DNA of 64,000 nucleotides, taken from positions 377,001-441,000 of the forward strand of contig NC_091972.1 of NCBI RefSeq assembly GCF_036711975.1. The letters are read 5' to 3'. How positions within the stretch are numbered: the stretch's first letter is position 1; each line of letters opens with the position of its first letter. The notes under the pieces were generated by a model. It worked only from the letters and a program-made list of their open reading frames with translations, had not been told where the DNA came from and did not search any database. The position numbers and the translations under genes are program-made. Shown one piece after another: positions 23,448 to 34,150 of the stretch. This DNA is from Onthophagus taurus. Taxonomy: Eukaryota; Arthropoda; Insecta; Coleoptera; Scarabaeidae.

Positions 23448-23752
23448 TTATCCAATTATGGTTCGTCTCGTTGTAGTCGATCCAGGACAAGATAAGCAGA
23501 CGCAATTTCCTTTAAGACACGCCCCACCACATTTACAATAAAATGGGCAAGCGGAACATTGGAAACTTTGAGCAGCTCGTCTATCTCTTAAAATAACTGT
23601 AACGAAATTATTTAATAAAATCATAATTCTCTCTCAATACAATGTTAATATAGAAAATAACACTTACTTTCATCTGCTAGTGGCGATGGCATCACACTAA
23701 CCACCCCCAATAAAACGATCAAAGCAAAAACAACGATTTTAGATTGCATCAT
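23448..23752 (-). CDS. Small secreted cysteine-rich peptide precursor, two exons
   Basis: Exon 1 (23668-23752) codes for a signal peptide (MMQSKIVVFALIVLLG...); the GTAAGTG donor and TTACAG acceptor are good; exon 2 is 23448-23596. The product has 77 residues. A dibasic RDRR site (residues 32-35) precedes a mature part with eight cysteines: C-x2-C-x3-C-x-C-x3-C-x4-C-x-C-x2-C, then a Thr/Arg-rich tail TTTRRTIIG. The elements CxxxC, GxC and CxC recall the CS-alpha-beta fold of defensins, and gene structure and processing site also match, but the pattern is not that of a known class I can name. TATAAAAG lies at 23797-23804, 45 bp upstream of the ATG. A dead paralogue is at 19814-19961. Role: probably an antimicrobial or other secreted defence peptide (inference). 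Confidence 0.75.
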
Positions 23753-23796
23753 TCTGAGTTTTGCGTTTGGACTGGCTTCGTAGTTCGATTCTACTG

Positions 23797-23804
23797 CTTT
23801 TATA
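23797..23804 (-). promoter_or_regulatory. TATA box of the cysteine-rich peptide gene
   Basis: TATAAAAG on the minus strand, 45 bp upstream of the ATG at 23752. Confidence 0.65.
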
Positions 23805-24739
23805 CTGGTTCTTCAGAGAAACAGGATTAAAAAAAAAGATAAAACACGTTTGTTTGCATTTTGAAATATCCTTCTTAATTATGCGGGTTTGGCTGACAAA
23901 AACTTGTAGTGGGAATAACTATATTTAAAAGTCTATTGACACTGATTAAAAATTCATGTTATCTGTATTATGGATGCAGAGTACACACTTTTGAATAAAC
24001 AGAACGTCACGTTCTGTGATTCGTTTATTATCGTTATTTTTATGTAATTATTTATAAATTTAAGGTTAACACGTAGAAAACATTAATCTTTGTTCAACGT
24101 AATTACTTCTAGAAATCAACTAGAAAAATTTTTCTCTTGTATTTACCGTAATAAAATTCTTGCGTAATATTTTTCTTTTGTTGTCGGTTAAATATATTTC
24201 ATTATCTATTTATTTTAATATCCATGTGATGTTTTTCGCGAAGTGTTTTCTTTACATATTAAAGAAGGAATTCCATGATCACAGTCATAACATTAAAATT
24301 ATTTTAAATTGTATGGAAAGTTGCTAATTTAATTTTATTTAATTCGTCTGAAACGGTCTTCAGCTTCTCTCAATATTGTTTGTAGAGTTAAACTAAAATT
24401 AGAACTAACACTAGAAACTTTCGGGTTTTGCCATGCGTCTTTTAATAAAAGGTTTGACGTTTCGGATGACATGTTGCAACCTTCTTCAGAAGCTGGTTCG
24501 AAGTGACGAGATCAAAAAATCGGTGACTATATATAAGTCGGAAAAACTAATTAATAATAAGTTAATGCTAATTACAAGCTAATTAATAACTAATTGCGTC
24601 GCGTCCGGTGTGAGGCGGGAAGAGGTCTTCGTGTTCACCACCATCTTCCATGTTCTGCTAAGCTCCCAACCATCCTCTCTGTTGACGTTATTTTTATGTC
24701 GGTGGATCTCTATGGCTTCTCTTGTCAGTCTTTGGTAGT

Positions 24740-26675
24740 ATCTGTTGTCCACCTGTAGAAACAATCGTCATTAACAGATCGAATGTCCCACTAACGAAAG
24801 ACGAAACCTCTGTGCTCGCCAAAGGATTGAACTACGCAATCGCCCCGAAGAAAGTCCCAAAGGAGGAAATCATCTGCGAAGTGGAAGCAGCTGTTCGAGG
24901 GATGCCTGCACTGAAAACCGAAGAGATCCGACAAGAAGTTGCGAGAGTATTGAAGTCAGCAAAACCACCAAAATCCAACTTGACGGTTGGTGAAAAGAAA
25001 GCACTCCGATCTATAAAAGAAAAATCAGAAATCGTCGTGTTACCAGCAGACAAGGGGAATGCCACCGTTGTTATGGACAGGAAAGAATACGACGACAAAA
25101 TGATGAACCTACTAGACCCAGCCACCTACAGGAAGATCAAGAAGGACCCCACAGACAAAATCGTAAGGAAAATGAAGCAACTGATAAAATCCACAGGAAT
25201 TCCAGCAGAACAGCAGAAAGGTTTGTTTGTGCAGGCGCCGGTACCACCAAGAATCTACGGACTACCGAAGATTCACAAACCAGACGTACCCCTCCGCCCT
25301 ATCGTCAGCGCCATCAACTCCCCAACATACCAGCTGGCCAAACATCTTCCAAAGATTCTGTCTCCCTTTACAGGTAACACGGAATCGTATGTCAGGGATT
25401 CTACACATTTTGTGGAATCGGTAAAAGGTGTAAAGCTGGATGCTGGTGATATGTTGGTAAGTTTCGATGTGGAATCCCTTTTTACTAGGGTACCAGTTAA
25501 GGATGCTGTAGAGGGTCTTCGCCGAAAACTCATTCCGGAGGGTTTACCAGAATACGTGCCAGATCTGGTGGAGTATTGCTTATCGTCGACGTATTTCAGC
25601 TGGAAAGGAGAATTTTACGAGCAGTTCGAAGGGGCAGCCATGGGATCTCCACTATCGCCAGTTATAGCTAATTTCTACGTGGAATTATTCGAAGAGGACG
25701 CTTTGAAGAAGAGCCAAAACTATGTCTCCGATATATGGATGACACGTTTGTGATATGGCAACATGGTCAAAAACGGCTCCAAGAGTTCTTGGATCACTTG
25801 GACTCTCAACATCCAATGATTAAGTTCACCATGGAAACAGAAACTGCCAAAAAACTACCTTTCCTAGATATGTTGGTAACCAGGACGACAAATGGAGATA
25901 TAGAACTTGGTGTATACCGAAAGAAGACCCATACCAACAGGTATTTACAGGCATGTTCACATCATCATCCCCAACAGAAGAGGTCCGTGATCCGTACATT
26001 ATTTCAACGAGCAGCGAGACTATATGAAGGGGAGAACTTGAAGAAGGAGCAACACTTTCTACGAGGCGTGCTGCAGAAGAATGGAGGATACACTTCGAGG
26101 GATATCAACCAGGCCATCAAGCAGCGAAAGCAGAAAGAGGACACGGTAAGTACAAAACCACTTGGATTTATCTGTCTTCCCTATGTTTCAGGTGTAACGG
26201 AACGAATTGCTAGGCACCTCAAGAAGAACGACATTGTAGTGCGGTACTTCACGGTCAGCAAAATTCGGAACACACTCCCGATAGCCAAGGACAAACTAAC
26301 TCCATTAAAAGGAACAGGAGTCTATCGACTATCGTGTAGTTGTGGGAAGGTTTATGTTGGCAAACTGGACGCAACGTCGAGTGCCGCATCAAGGAGCATG
26401 AGAGGGATGTAAGGCTGAAGAAGATACAGCAGTCGGCGGTTGCGGAACATTGCCATGCAGAGGGGCACCGAATAAACTTCGAACAAACAAAGGTGCTGGC
26501 TAGGGACAACAGATACTACCAAAGACTGACAAGAGAAGCCATAGAGATCCACCGACATAAAAATAACGTCAACAGAGAGGATGGCTGGGAGCTTAGCAGA
26601 ACATGGAAGATGGTGGTGAACACGAAGACCTCTTCCCGCCTCACACCGGACGCGACGCAATTAGTTATTAATTAG
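24740..26675 (+). pseudogene. Penelope-type reverse transcriptase with GIY-YIG endonuclease, frameshifted
   Basis: The RT part shows VVLPADKGNATVVMD, PPRIYGLPKIHKP, LRPIVSAINSPTYQLAKHL, SFDVESLFTRVPV (catalytic D), GAAMGSPLSPVIANFYVE and, after a frame change near 25740, RYMDDTFVIW (YxDD). The endonuclease begins GVYRLSCSCGKVYVG (GIY-YIG core, about 26315-26360); a second frame change near 26365 leads to TGRNVECRIKEH and on to the C-terminus with EAIEIHRHKNN. In Penelope elements the GIY-YIG nuclease nicks the target and RT copies the RNA. Two frameshifts make this copy inactive. Confidence 0.9.
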
Positions 26676-26780
26676 CTTGTAATTAGCGTTAACTGATTAT
26701 TAATTAGTTTTTCCGACATATATATAGTCACCGATTTTTTGATCTCACTTCGAACCAGTTTCTGAAGAAGGTTGCAACAT

Positions 26781-28678
26781 AATAATAATAAACTGCCTTT
26801 ATTTCCAGAGTAAAGAGAACAAACAATAATAATAGTAACTATAGTTACTATAATGCAAAATAAAGATAATCAAAAAAGAAAAAAAAAACAATATTTAAAA
26901 AGAAAAATAACTTAAATACAAAACAGGTGGAAATCTTAAGGCGAAGTTCAGAATGCGACCATAATATGGCCCGCTTTTGCTCTTCCACTTAACCTTAAAA
27001 ATAATTGCACTTTTATTCAATCGTAGTACATGCCTACTCCTAAAAACTAAAACTATTAATTGATTCTGCATTATAATCTTCATTTCACTTATAATCTATC
27101 TTATATATGAGCTAATAAAATAAAAAATAATATAATGAAATAAAACAAAAACAAATTATTCCACTTGCATTAAAATTAGATTGATCTACTACAAAGTAAA
27201 CAAGAAGTCACTGTCGCTCAAATAAATGCCTAAACAATAACGTTCTGAAAGCACCCTCCGTTTTGGCCCTAATGGTGACGGGGATAGAATTATACAGCTT
27301 ATAGGCACAGTAGCTAAACGCACGACAAAACAGAGCTGTACTATGAGCAGGCGGATTAACAACATTTTTATTTCTAATATTTATACTGTGTAGATCCCCT
27401 CTAAACTGAATCTTTTTACTCAAATAATTAGGCGAGCCAGTTGTGACAACCTTGTGATACAGCACTGAAGCCTGTAGAGTATAACGATTGTGAATATTCA
27501 GCCAAGTTAACTCTTTAAGCTTATGAGAGATTCTTTCAAATTTTTTAATTCTCAATATATATCTCATACAAGCGTTCTGCACTCTTTGCACTCTCAATCT
27601 ATCCATGGAATCCAAACATGGATAGTAGACAGGAATACAATAATTAAGCAAAGACAGTACAAAACATTCACAAAGCACCTTTTTCATTTTTAAATTAAAA
27701 ATATCTTTGAAAGAATAGAGTAATTTTAATTTCAAAAAACAAACACTTAATGTTTTAGTAATGTGCTGTTTGTACCTAAAGGCATTATCAACAACTAGCC
27801 CAAGATTCCTTGCCTGATCAACAATAGGTATATTGCAACCGTTCAACCTAAGAATCAGATTAGCTTTCAATTTCTCGACTTCCACATTTCTGCCAAACAG
27901 AATAACTACACTTTTATCAGGGTTTAATATCAAGGCGTGATTCTTTGCAAATTCACTGACATTCGCTAAGTCCTTATTAATTTTCCATGCTGCCCCCTCA
28001 TGTTCACGAAACGGAAAATTGTAGTATAGCTGAGTGTCGTCAGCATACATATGAATTTTACAATAATTGACAGCTTTTGGAAGCATAGATGTGTATAAAC
28101 AAAACAGCAAAGGACCTAACACCGACCCCTGCGGTACTCCACGCTTCAGCTTCAATGGTTCAGAAATTAAGCCATTGACCTGTACACATTGGCATCTGTC
28201 TATTAAATACGTCTTAATCAACCTTATAAATTTCTCCCCGCCTCCAATATAGTGAAGCATCGACAGCACAATATCATGGTCAATAACATCGAACGCTTTG
28301 CTAAAATCCAACAACACTAAAGCGGTGCACTCTTTACTGTCTTTGGCCTTTAATATATCGTCAGTGACATTTACGTCCAGGCACAAATCCCGATTGACAG
28401 TCTGGTAATATATCATTTAAAATAATAAAGTTTTTAAATTGGTAGGAAATAACTTTTTCCAGTACTTTGCTCAAGGTAGGAAGAATAGAAATCGGTCGCA
28501 GGTGCTTAAAGTCAGTAGGTTTTTCGATTTTCGGTATTGGAATGACCACAGCAGACTTCCACTGCGAGGGAAAATGTGACTCAATTATGCAGCTGTTTAT
28601 GAGATGTGTGATATATGGAAGGGCATAAGGAACTATTAATTCAATCATCTGCGCAGATATGCCATCAGAGCCAATAGA
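26781..28678 (-). mobile_element. CR1-like LINE nested in the Penelope element
   Basis: The element is on the minus strand; its 3' end is an (AAT)n-type tail at 26781-26792. The Penelope sequence stops at ...GCAACAT (26780) and restarts at ACATGTC (28677 on), giving a 4-base ACAT duplication. The 5' part is missing. The same LINE family is inserted at 34151-36325. Confidence 0.8.
27208..28678 (-). pseudogene. CR1/L2-type LINE reverse transcriptase, 5'-truncated and frameshifted
   Basis: The first part (28361-28678) shows GSDGISAQMIELIVP, HLRPISILPTLSKVLEK and PDCQSGFVPGRKCH; after a frame change near 28390 the reading goes on with ALVLLDFSKAFDVIDH (catalytic D), KRGVPQGSVLGPLLF, IHMYADDTQLY (YADD) and LNPDKSVVILFG, then a C-terminal region with NLGLVVDNAFRYKQH and FRGDLHSINIRNKNVV. 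It closely resembles the intact copy at 34580-36217. Endonuclease and ORF1 are missing. Confidence 0.88.
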
Positions 28679-28779
28679 CATGTCATCCGAAACGTCAAAC
28701 CTTTTATTAAAATACGCACGGCAAAACCCGAAAGTTTCTAGTGTTAGTTCTAGTTTTAGTTCTAATTTTAGTTTAATTC

Positions 28780-29960
28780 ACACCGGCCGTGAAAGCCTTC
28801 GTACTTATATTATTTGTAGAGGTTTCTCGGAGATGCTCTTAATTTCGTTCTAACCATCTAGTCGTTTCCCAAGCTTGTTTCGTCCCATCGTACTACATGC
28901 CTAAAATACTAGATAATTCTACGTTGAGAATCGTTGAGAATCGACGAGTTTGTTCTTCTTGCTGCCCAAGGAATTCACAACTTCCGTTTCGAGTACTACA
29001 TCTCAAAAGCATCAATTTTGTGTCCGTTGAAGTACTTCCTGAATGCTAGGTTCTCTTGGAACTACCTACTTTGGTACGTTCGATGACCCTTGGTACCTTG
29101 GACCTACTTTAGAAAAGAAAATTAAGAATATTAATTAAATTGTTTACATAACATTTTATTTGCGTTTTTAATAAATAAATTATTTTTTTATTATTTACGT
29201 CGAGTACATATTGCGACCCACAAAAGGTTATCGCTCCACTTTCAAGAGGGAATCCCGTCGTTTGTAATTCCCCTTTCCAATAACAAAAACAACACGTACA
29301 CATCGTTCGTTGGCTTGAATTTTAAAATTACACCAGTGAACTAAAACGGACGAAAAGAAAATGAAAGAGATTGTTTATGTTTTCACAACAAACGCCAGAA
29401 AATCGTTTACACAAGCTGAGCTCGAGTTTTATTGATTCAAGATAACCACTTTTATTCTTTCGCATAAATTAACTGTACTTACTTAGAAGCGTCGTTTTAA
29501 AAGTTTTCAGCGAGTTTAAAATGTTAAACGTACAAGTGTGAGTACATGAAGTTGAAATTGAAAATAAAATTAAACTTGTTTTATCTTATTAATTATGTTA
29601 ATGTCTTTTCTTCTTCGTTGAAAATTTTGCGTTTCAATAAAATTACTTGTGTAGCACAGAAGTTGACTTTGAAGTAAAGACTTTCAAAGTTAAAGTAAAG
29701 TTTCTTATTAGTCGAAACCACTTAACAAAGATAACAATCACCGTAAGGAGGCACTCGCGTCTTGTTAGGATGGCTGAAACCTTTTAAACCTAAAAGAAAA
29801 CATCGGTAACTTGTTGGGACTTGGAAAAGGTCAGTTCTTCATTAAATATACAACAAGGAAAAACAGGACGCAAGGGGAAAAGCTAATGTAGGAACCATTA
29901 GCATTTTTAAACCCAAAAAACAGTTAAAGCTAACGTATTTTTAAAATGTGATAGTATTTA
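28780..29960. other. Intergenic, no gene recognised
   Basis: 28790-29110 is GC-richer and rather unique; 29110-29960 is AT-rich. No frame longer than about 64 codons and none with a known motif. This is the downstream side of the defensin at 29965. Confidence 0.4.
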
Positions 29961-29964
29961 ATTT

Positions 29965-30245
29965 TTATTTTTTACAAGTACATAATCCATTAGTGCAAGC
30001 TCCACCTTTTCTACCTAAAGCAAGGCAATGAGTAGCGCATATCGAATGATTACGATCGCACGTTAATCTTTTTTGTCTTATAATTCCTTCTATAATCAGA
30101 AAAAAATTATCATTGTTAATAAAAATCGGGAAATTTTATTTCAAAAAAACTTACGTTCTTTGTTTTCTGCTTCTGGTATTGATTTACTTAAAACTATATT
30201 TATAGACAAAGCAATAATTAAGGCAATTGCTAGATATTTCGACAT
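29965..30245 (-). CDS. Defensin with short N-loop, two exons
   Basis: Exon 1 (30155-30245, 91 nt) encodes a signal peptide starting [13 protein letters not shown] and the start of a propeptide. The intron runs GTAAG...ATAG, and exon 2 is 29965-30089. The 71-residue precursor has RQKR at residues 35-38; the mature peptide is 33 residues with cysteines C-x6-C-x3-C-x9-C-x4-C-x-C, containing CATHC, RKGGAC and CTC. Compared with its neighbours (C-x16-C), ten residues between the first two cysteines are missing while everything else is conserved, so the N-loop is deleted cleanly in frame. By family it is a secreted antibacterial peptide. TATAAATA and one kappaB-like site lie upstream. Confidence 0.85.
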
Positions 30246-30331
30246 TTTTGATCGTTAATGAAAAGTTTCTAAAACTTATGATGATTAGATGTGGATGTGA
30301 TATTCTGATAAAATGTTGGGATTTGCGGAGT

Positions 30332-30398
30332 ATTTATACAAAAATCAAACGTCATGTTGCATAAATTATAAAATAAAAACTCGAGAGCCGGGATTCAC
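30332..30398 (-). promoter_or_regulatory. Promoter of short-loop defensin: TATA plus kappaB-like site
   Basis: TATAAATA (minus strand, 30332-30339) lies 87 bp upstream of the ATG. GGGATTCAC (30390-30398, read on plus) is the same kappaB-like word found upstream of the defensins at 38.8 and 43.8 kb. The second site that they share (GGGAAGYCC) is absent here. Confidence 0.55.
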
Positions 30399-30439
30399 TT
30401 AAACATTTTAATCGATTACTACAAGGTTATTATCTTCGT

Positions 30440-30650
30440 ATCTATAGGTGTCCCAAATTCGTTGTCCGCATCAGAAATTAAAAGAGATAGAAAAAAAAGT
30501 AGCTTACATGTCATGATCTCGTTTTTCGAGAAACTGCTAATGCCGAAAACTTCGAACAGCTATCATCTTTTGTTTTGATGATTGACAGGCAAAAACAAAA
30601 CTGACCTATCCTAACATTTCTGCACGGTATAATTAGGATTCGTAATGTGT
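30440..30650. repeat. End of the GGTGTCCCAAATTCG repeat family
   Basis: GGTGTCCCAAATTCGTTGTC (30448 on) is the reverse of the ends at about 38475-38485 and 40550-40560. It is followed by a TATCTCTTTTA-like block in inverted form, and by one unit (GCACGGTATAATTAGGATTC) of the repeat arrayed at 37.7 and 39.9 kb. An isolated single copy. Confidence 0.6.
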
Positions 30651-30973
30651 ATGATAACGTATTGTATTATTTTATTTTGTTCGATTTAAATTAATTATAT
30701 AAACCAAATTTTTTACAAATAAATCACACAGAAAACATATAACAATTGAAGACCTTACGGCAACAACGGTACAAGCCACATTTTTAAAAAAAGTGAGTTA
30801 TTTAATTTTTTTATATCAGTAGGCTATGACTTTTACTTAAAAAACAAAAACTTCCGATAAAAAAACGTTGACAGGTTCGTAAATAGAGAAAATCGTTTTT
30901 ACATTAAACTTAAAATACAGTTTTTTTAATGTAAAAAGGGTACAAGCCGTATTTAGCGTTATTAAATTAAATT

Positions 30974-33734
30974 ATGGCGGCGTCAAACAGTTTTCCGACT
31001 CAAAAAAAAACGTTTCACAACGAAAACCCAGAAAGTGATAGTGACTTAGACCTTGGGTCTGACGATAGTGCAAATGAAACTTCTTCAGACGAATATAGAC
31101 AGGTAAGTTTTAAAATATGTGGCTTATTCCCTTCTTCAGTTAAATTAATGTGACTTATTTTATTTTATTTTTTTTTATATTTAAATTACGATGTTATATT
31201 TTCATAATGCAAAAATGTTACATTTTCCTATTCTTTGGTTCAAAATGCTTTAAAAATTATACAGGGTGATTCTCTACCGATGCGACAAACTTCGGCAGAT
31301 GATTCTCTGGCGAAAATTAATGTCAGTTTCTATTATGAACCATATGCGCCTTCGGCACCCCTGAGGAGCTATGCCCTTCTAATTTGGTTTTAATTTTTTG
31401 CTCGGAAACCATAAGTACCTTAGGAATGAAATTTGGGGTAGAAGTTCAGCTCCTAATAGGCCACGTTTTGAGCCATTTTTAGCTTTTAATCTTGCCCTCA
31501 AGTTACCAAACTTGACTACCACCTTCACTTAACTTCGGCGGTTGTAGTTACGTTTGGTAACTTGAGGACCAGATCAAAAGCAGAAAATGGGTCAAAACGC
31601 GGCCTACTAGAAGCTGAACTGGTACAAAAAAATCATTCTTAGATGCTTATGGTTTCCGAGAAAAAATAAAAACCAAATTTTCTTTGGGGGACCGTAGGTC
31701 CTCAGAGGAGCAGAAGGCGCTTATGGTTCATAATAAAAACTGGCCTTAATTTTCGACAGAGAATCATCTGCTGAAGTTTGTCGCATCGATAGAGAATCAC
31801 CCTATAGATACATAATATATTAGTAATAATTTTAAGAATAATAATTTAGTAATAATATTGTGACTTATGCCTTTATGCCTTCGAAAATATCTGAAACTAC
31901 TTAGTACTATTTTTAGGAAAATGGTTTTACTAATCTTGAAGGTCCGCGTTCTTTAAATAAAAGAATTTCTTTTCACACGCCACCTAAAGCTATTCCTTCA
32001 AGAAAGCGCAAGGCAAACTTTGCAAGGCAGGTTAGAAATAAAAGAAAGATTAAACGAAATTTGGGTCACAAATATGTGAATAAACGACAAAAGCAAGTAG
32101 CTGAACGAGAACTTGAACCTTCGTGCGACTGTCGCCGAAAATGTCGAAATGCTTTAGAAGGAAAAGAGATGCACATTTTCAACACTTTTTGCGAAAAAAA
32201 GGTTATACCCTAAGAAAACAAAAAAAGAAGTATCGTCACGCAAAGTTACTATACAATACTTTGTAAAAGTTAATGGCGTTGATGTCAAGGTGTGCAAGCA
32301 AGAATTTCTTGCAGTGCATGGCTTACAAAAATCAAAAAAAAGAATTCAGCTTTTTTGTATGAACAAATTAGCAAAGGAGCTACTACCCCAAAAAGTGACC
32401 AACGTGGTAAACACCAGAACAGGGCAAATAAGATTAGTGATGCTGATCGTGATAATGTGAAGACACACATCAATTCAATTCCTAAATACACCAGTCACTT
32501 ATCCATTTCTGCTCTGTACCATGATTATTACCTTGAATGGTGTGAAGACAAAGGTTTACATGCCGTAAAAGAAAGTTACTACAGAAACGTGTTTTGTAAT
32601 GAGTTCAATATTGGATTCAAACTCCCTAAAACCGACACTTGCAAAACATGTGACTTTCTCAACATACAAATAAAACACGCTTTGAGTAAAGGCGAATTAG
32701 CAGACACCTTTAAGACTGAACTTGAACTACATCATTGTAGGGCAGAAGAGCTACAAACAAGTCTCAAAGAAGAAATAGAAAAAGCTAAAAACACACGAGA
32801 TACCCTCGTCTTAAGTTTCGATTTACAGCAGGCTCTACCAGTACCAAATTTAACGGTTGGACCTGCTTTTTATCTAAGAAAAGCGTGGACTTACAAGTTA
32901 GGAATACATGACTGTATAGAGGATAGAGGATATATGTACATGTGGCCTGAAAATGTAGCCAAGCGAGGCAGCGATGAAATTGCTAGCATTTTATACAAAC
33001 ATTTTAAGAAAAATTGCAATGATCAGTATACAAAGCTTATTGTATATAGCGATAATTGCGCAGGTCAAAATAAAAATTGGACCATTGTTTGTTTATGGCA
33101 ACAACTAATACGAGAAAATTTTTTTAAGAGCATAGAGCACAGATTTTTAGTAGTCGGTCACACGCATCTTCCATCTGATCGTGATTTTGTAGTTATAGAA
33201 AAATACAAGCGCAACTATTTAAAACACGTATATTGTCCTGAGGACTGGTACCAAGCTGTTTTAAAAGCAAAAAGGAAGAATCCTTTCAATGTTATTATAC
33301 TTGAACAAGAAGACATTTTATCTTTTAAAGACCTACAGATGAAAATAACAAAAAAAACTGCGGCTGATAATAAGGATAAGCTGAATTTCAGTAAAATCTG
33401 TGCTTTTAAATTTGTACAAGACAATCCAAATATAATGTTCTTTAAACACATTTGGAACGAAGAATATAAAACAGTAAATATAGGTAAAAGAGGTATAAGA
33501 AAATCTGTAAATATGTTAATAAAAGATTTAAAAAAAAAATATGATGCTCCCATTCAATTAAACCAAAAGAAACTATCCAATCTTTTCGCACTTCTAAAGT
33601 ATATACCTCCGATTTATCAAAATTTTTATAGGGAGATTGGTGTTGGTGAAAATAATAATGTGTATAGTGCACCGACTATAGATGATGACATAGAACATTT
33701 AGACAACTTCAGCGACATTGACGACGAAAACTAA
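30974..33734 (+). pseudogene. Putative DDE transposase (SDNCAGQN / DUF7869-like protein)
   Basis: Exon 1 (30974-31102) encodes an acidic N-terminus (PESDSDLDLGSDDSANE); a GTAAGT...TTTTTAG intron carries a MITE; exon 2 starts at 31917 with a basic region (PSRKRKANFARQ) and a C-rich motif CDCRRKCRN. The frame shifts at an A-run near 32200 and back at another near 32335, then stays open for about 470 residues. Conserved blocks are QRGKHQNRANKISD, HINSIPKY, TCKTCDFLN, LSFDLQQALPVPNL, YSDNCAGQNKN, VGHTHLPSDRDFVVIEK. The D of SFDLQQ, D of YSDNC and D/E of SDRDF...IEK are good candidates for an RNase H-like catalytic triad (inference). Many insect genomes carry multicopy 'uncharacterised' proteins of this type. 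The TIRs around it support a transposon origin. Confidence 0.7.
31262..31803. mobile_element. MITE, near-complete palindrome (CAGGGTGATTCTC)
   Basis: The tip CAGGGTGATTCTCTACCGAT is mirrored by a right end reading ATAGAGAATCACCCT at about 31789-31803, with TA on each side. The arms (~260 bp) meet near 31530, so the element is one long imperfect hairpin. No coding capacity. It lies inside the intron of the putative DDE transposase gene. Confidence 0.85.
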
Positions 33735-34150
33735 AATAAAATTCATCTTAATTTATTAGAAAATTTAATAATGTTTATTGTGTGTTATTTTTTGTTTTTT
33801 TGTTTGTTGTGACACATTTAATTCATGAAAATTAAATGTGTTTTTGTTCTTATCTAGTTATTTTTATTTCAAATTTTCACTTATTTCAGACTCTTTAGTG
33901 TGCTATTATGAATTTGATGTCTTAGGTAATAGCTACTGGACTACCTTCTCGACTTATCATTTTTGAATACATTTTCGTGTAATAAGGGTCTAAGCCACAC
34001 TATTTTGACATAAATTAAATTTTGTCATTGAAAGCGCTGTTTTTCAAAAAAAATCTTCAGTTTTCATCGAAGAGAAATAAGCAAGTTTCAAATAGTAAAT
34101 GTTATAGAATTTTTATCTTACTTCTTATTATTTCACGATTTAATTACAAA

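Larger units (their letters stand above)
24388..28776 (+). mobile_element. Penelope-like element with inverted terminal copies, split by a LINE
   Basis: The coding core (about 24740-26675) has RT and GIY-YIG domains. The left 370 bp (24388-24757) are an inverted copy of the element's 3' end: 24580-24757 is the reverse complement of 26503-26680, within the GIY-YIG C-terminus. The right inverted arm is interrupted at 26780 by a CR1-like LINE and resumes at 28679 (CATGTCATCCGAAACGTCAA), ending at 28776 with the same TAGTTCTAATTTTAGTTTAA motif as the left edge. Inverted flanking copies of this kind (pLTRs) are known for Penelope elements. Confidence 0.9.

Noticed and set aside
26735-26760. tRNA B-box-like word CTTCGAACCAG (and its inverted copy at 24485)
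   Set aside because: It belongs to the Penelope inverted ends; no A box or cloverleaf around it.
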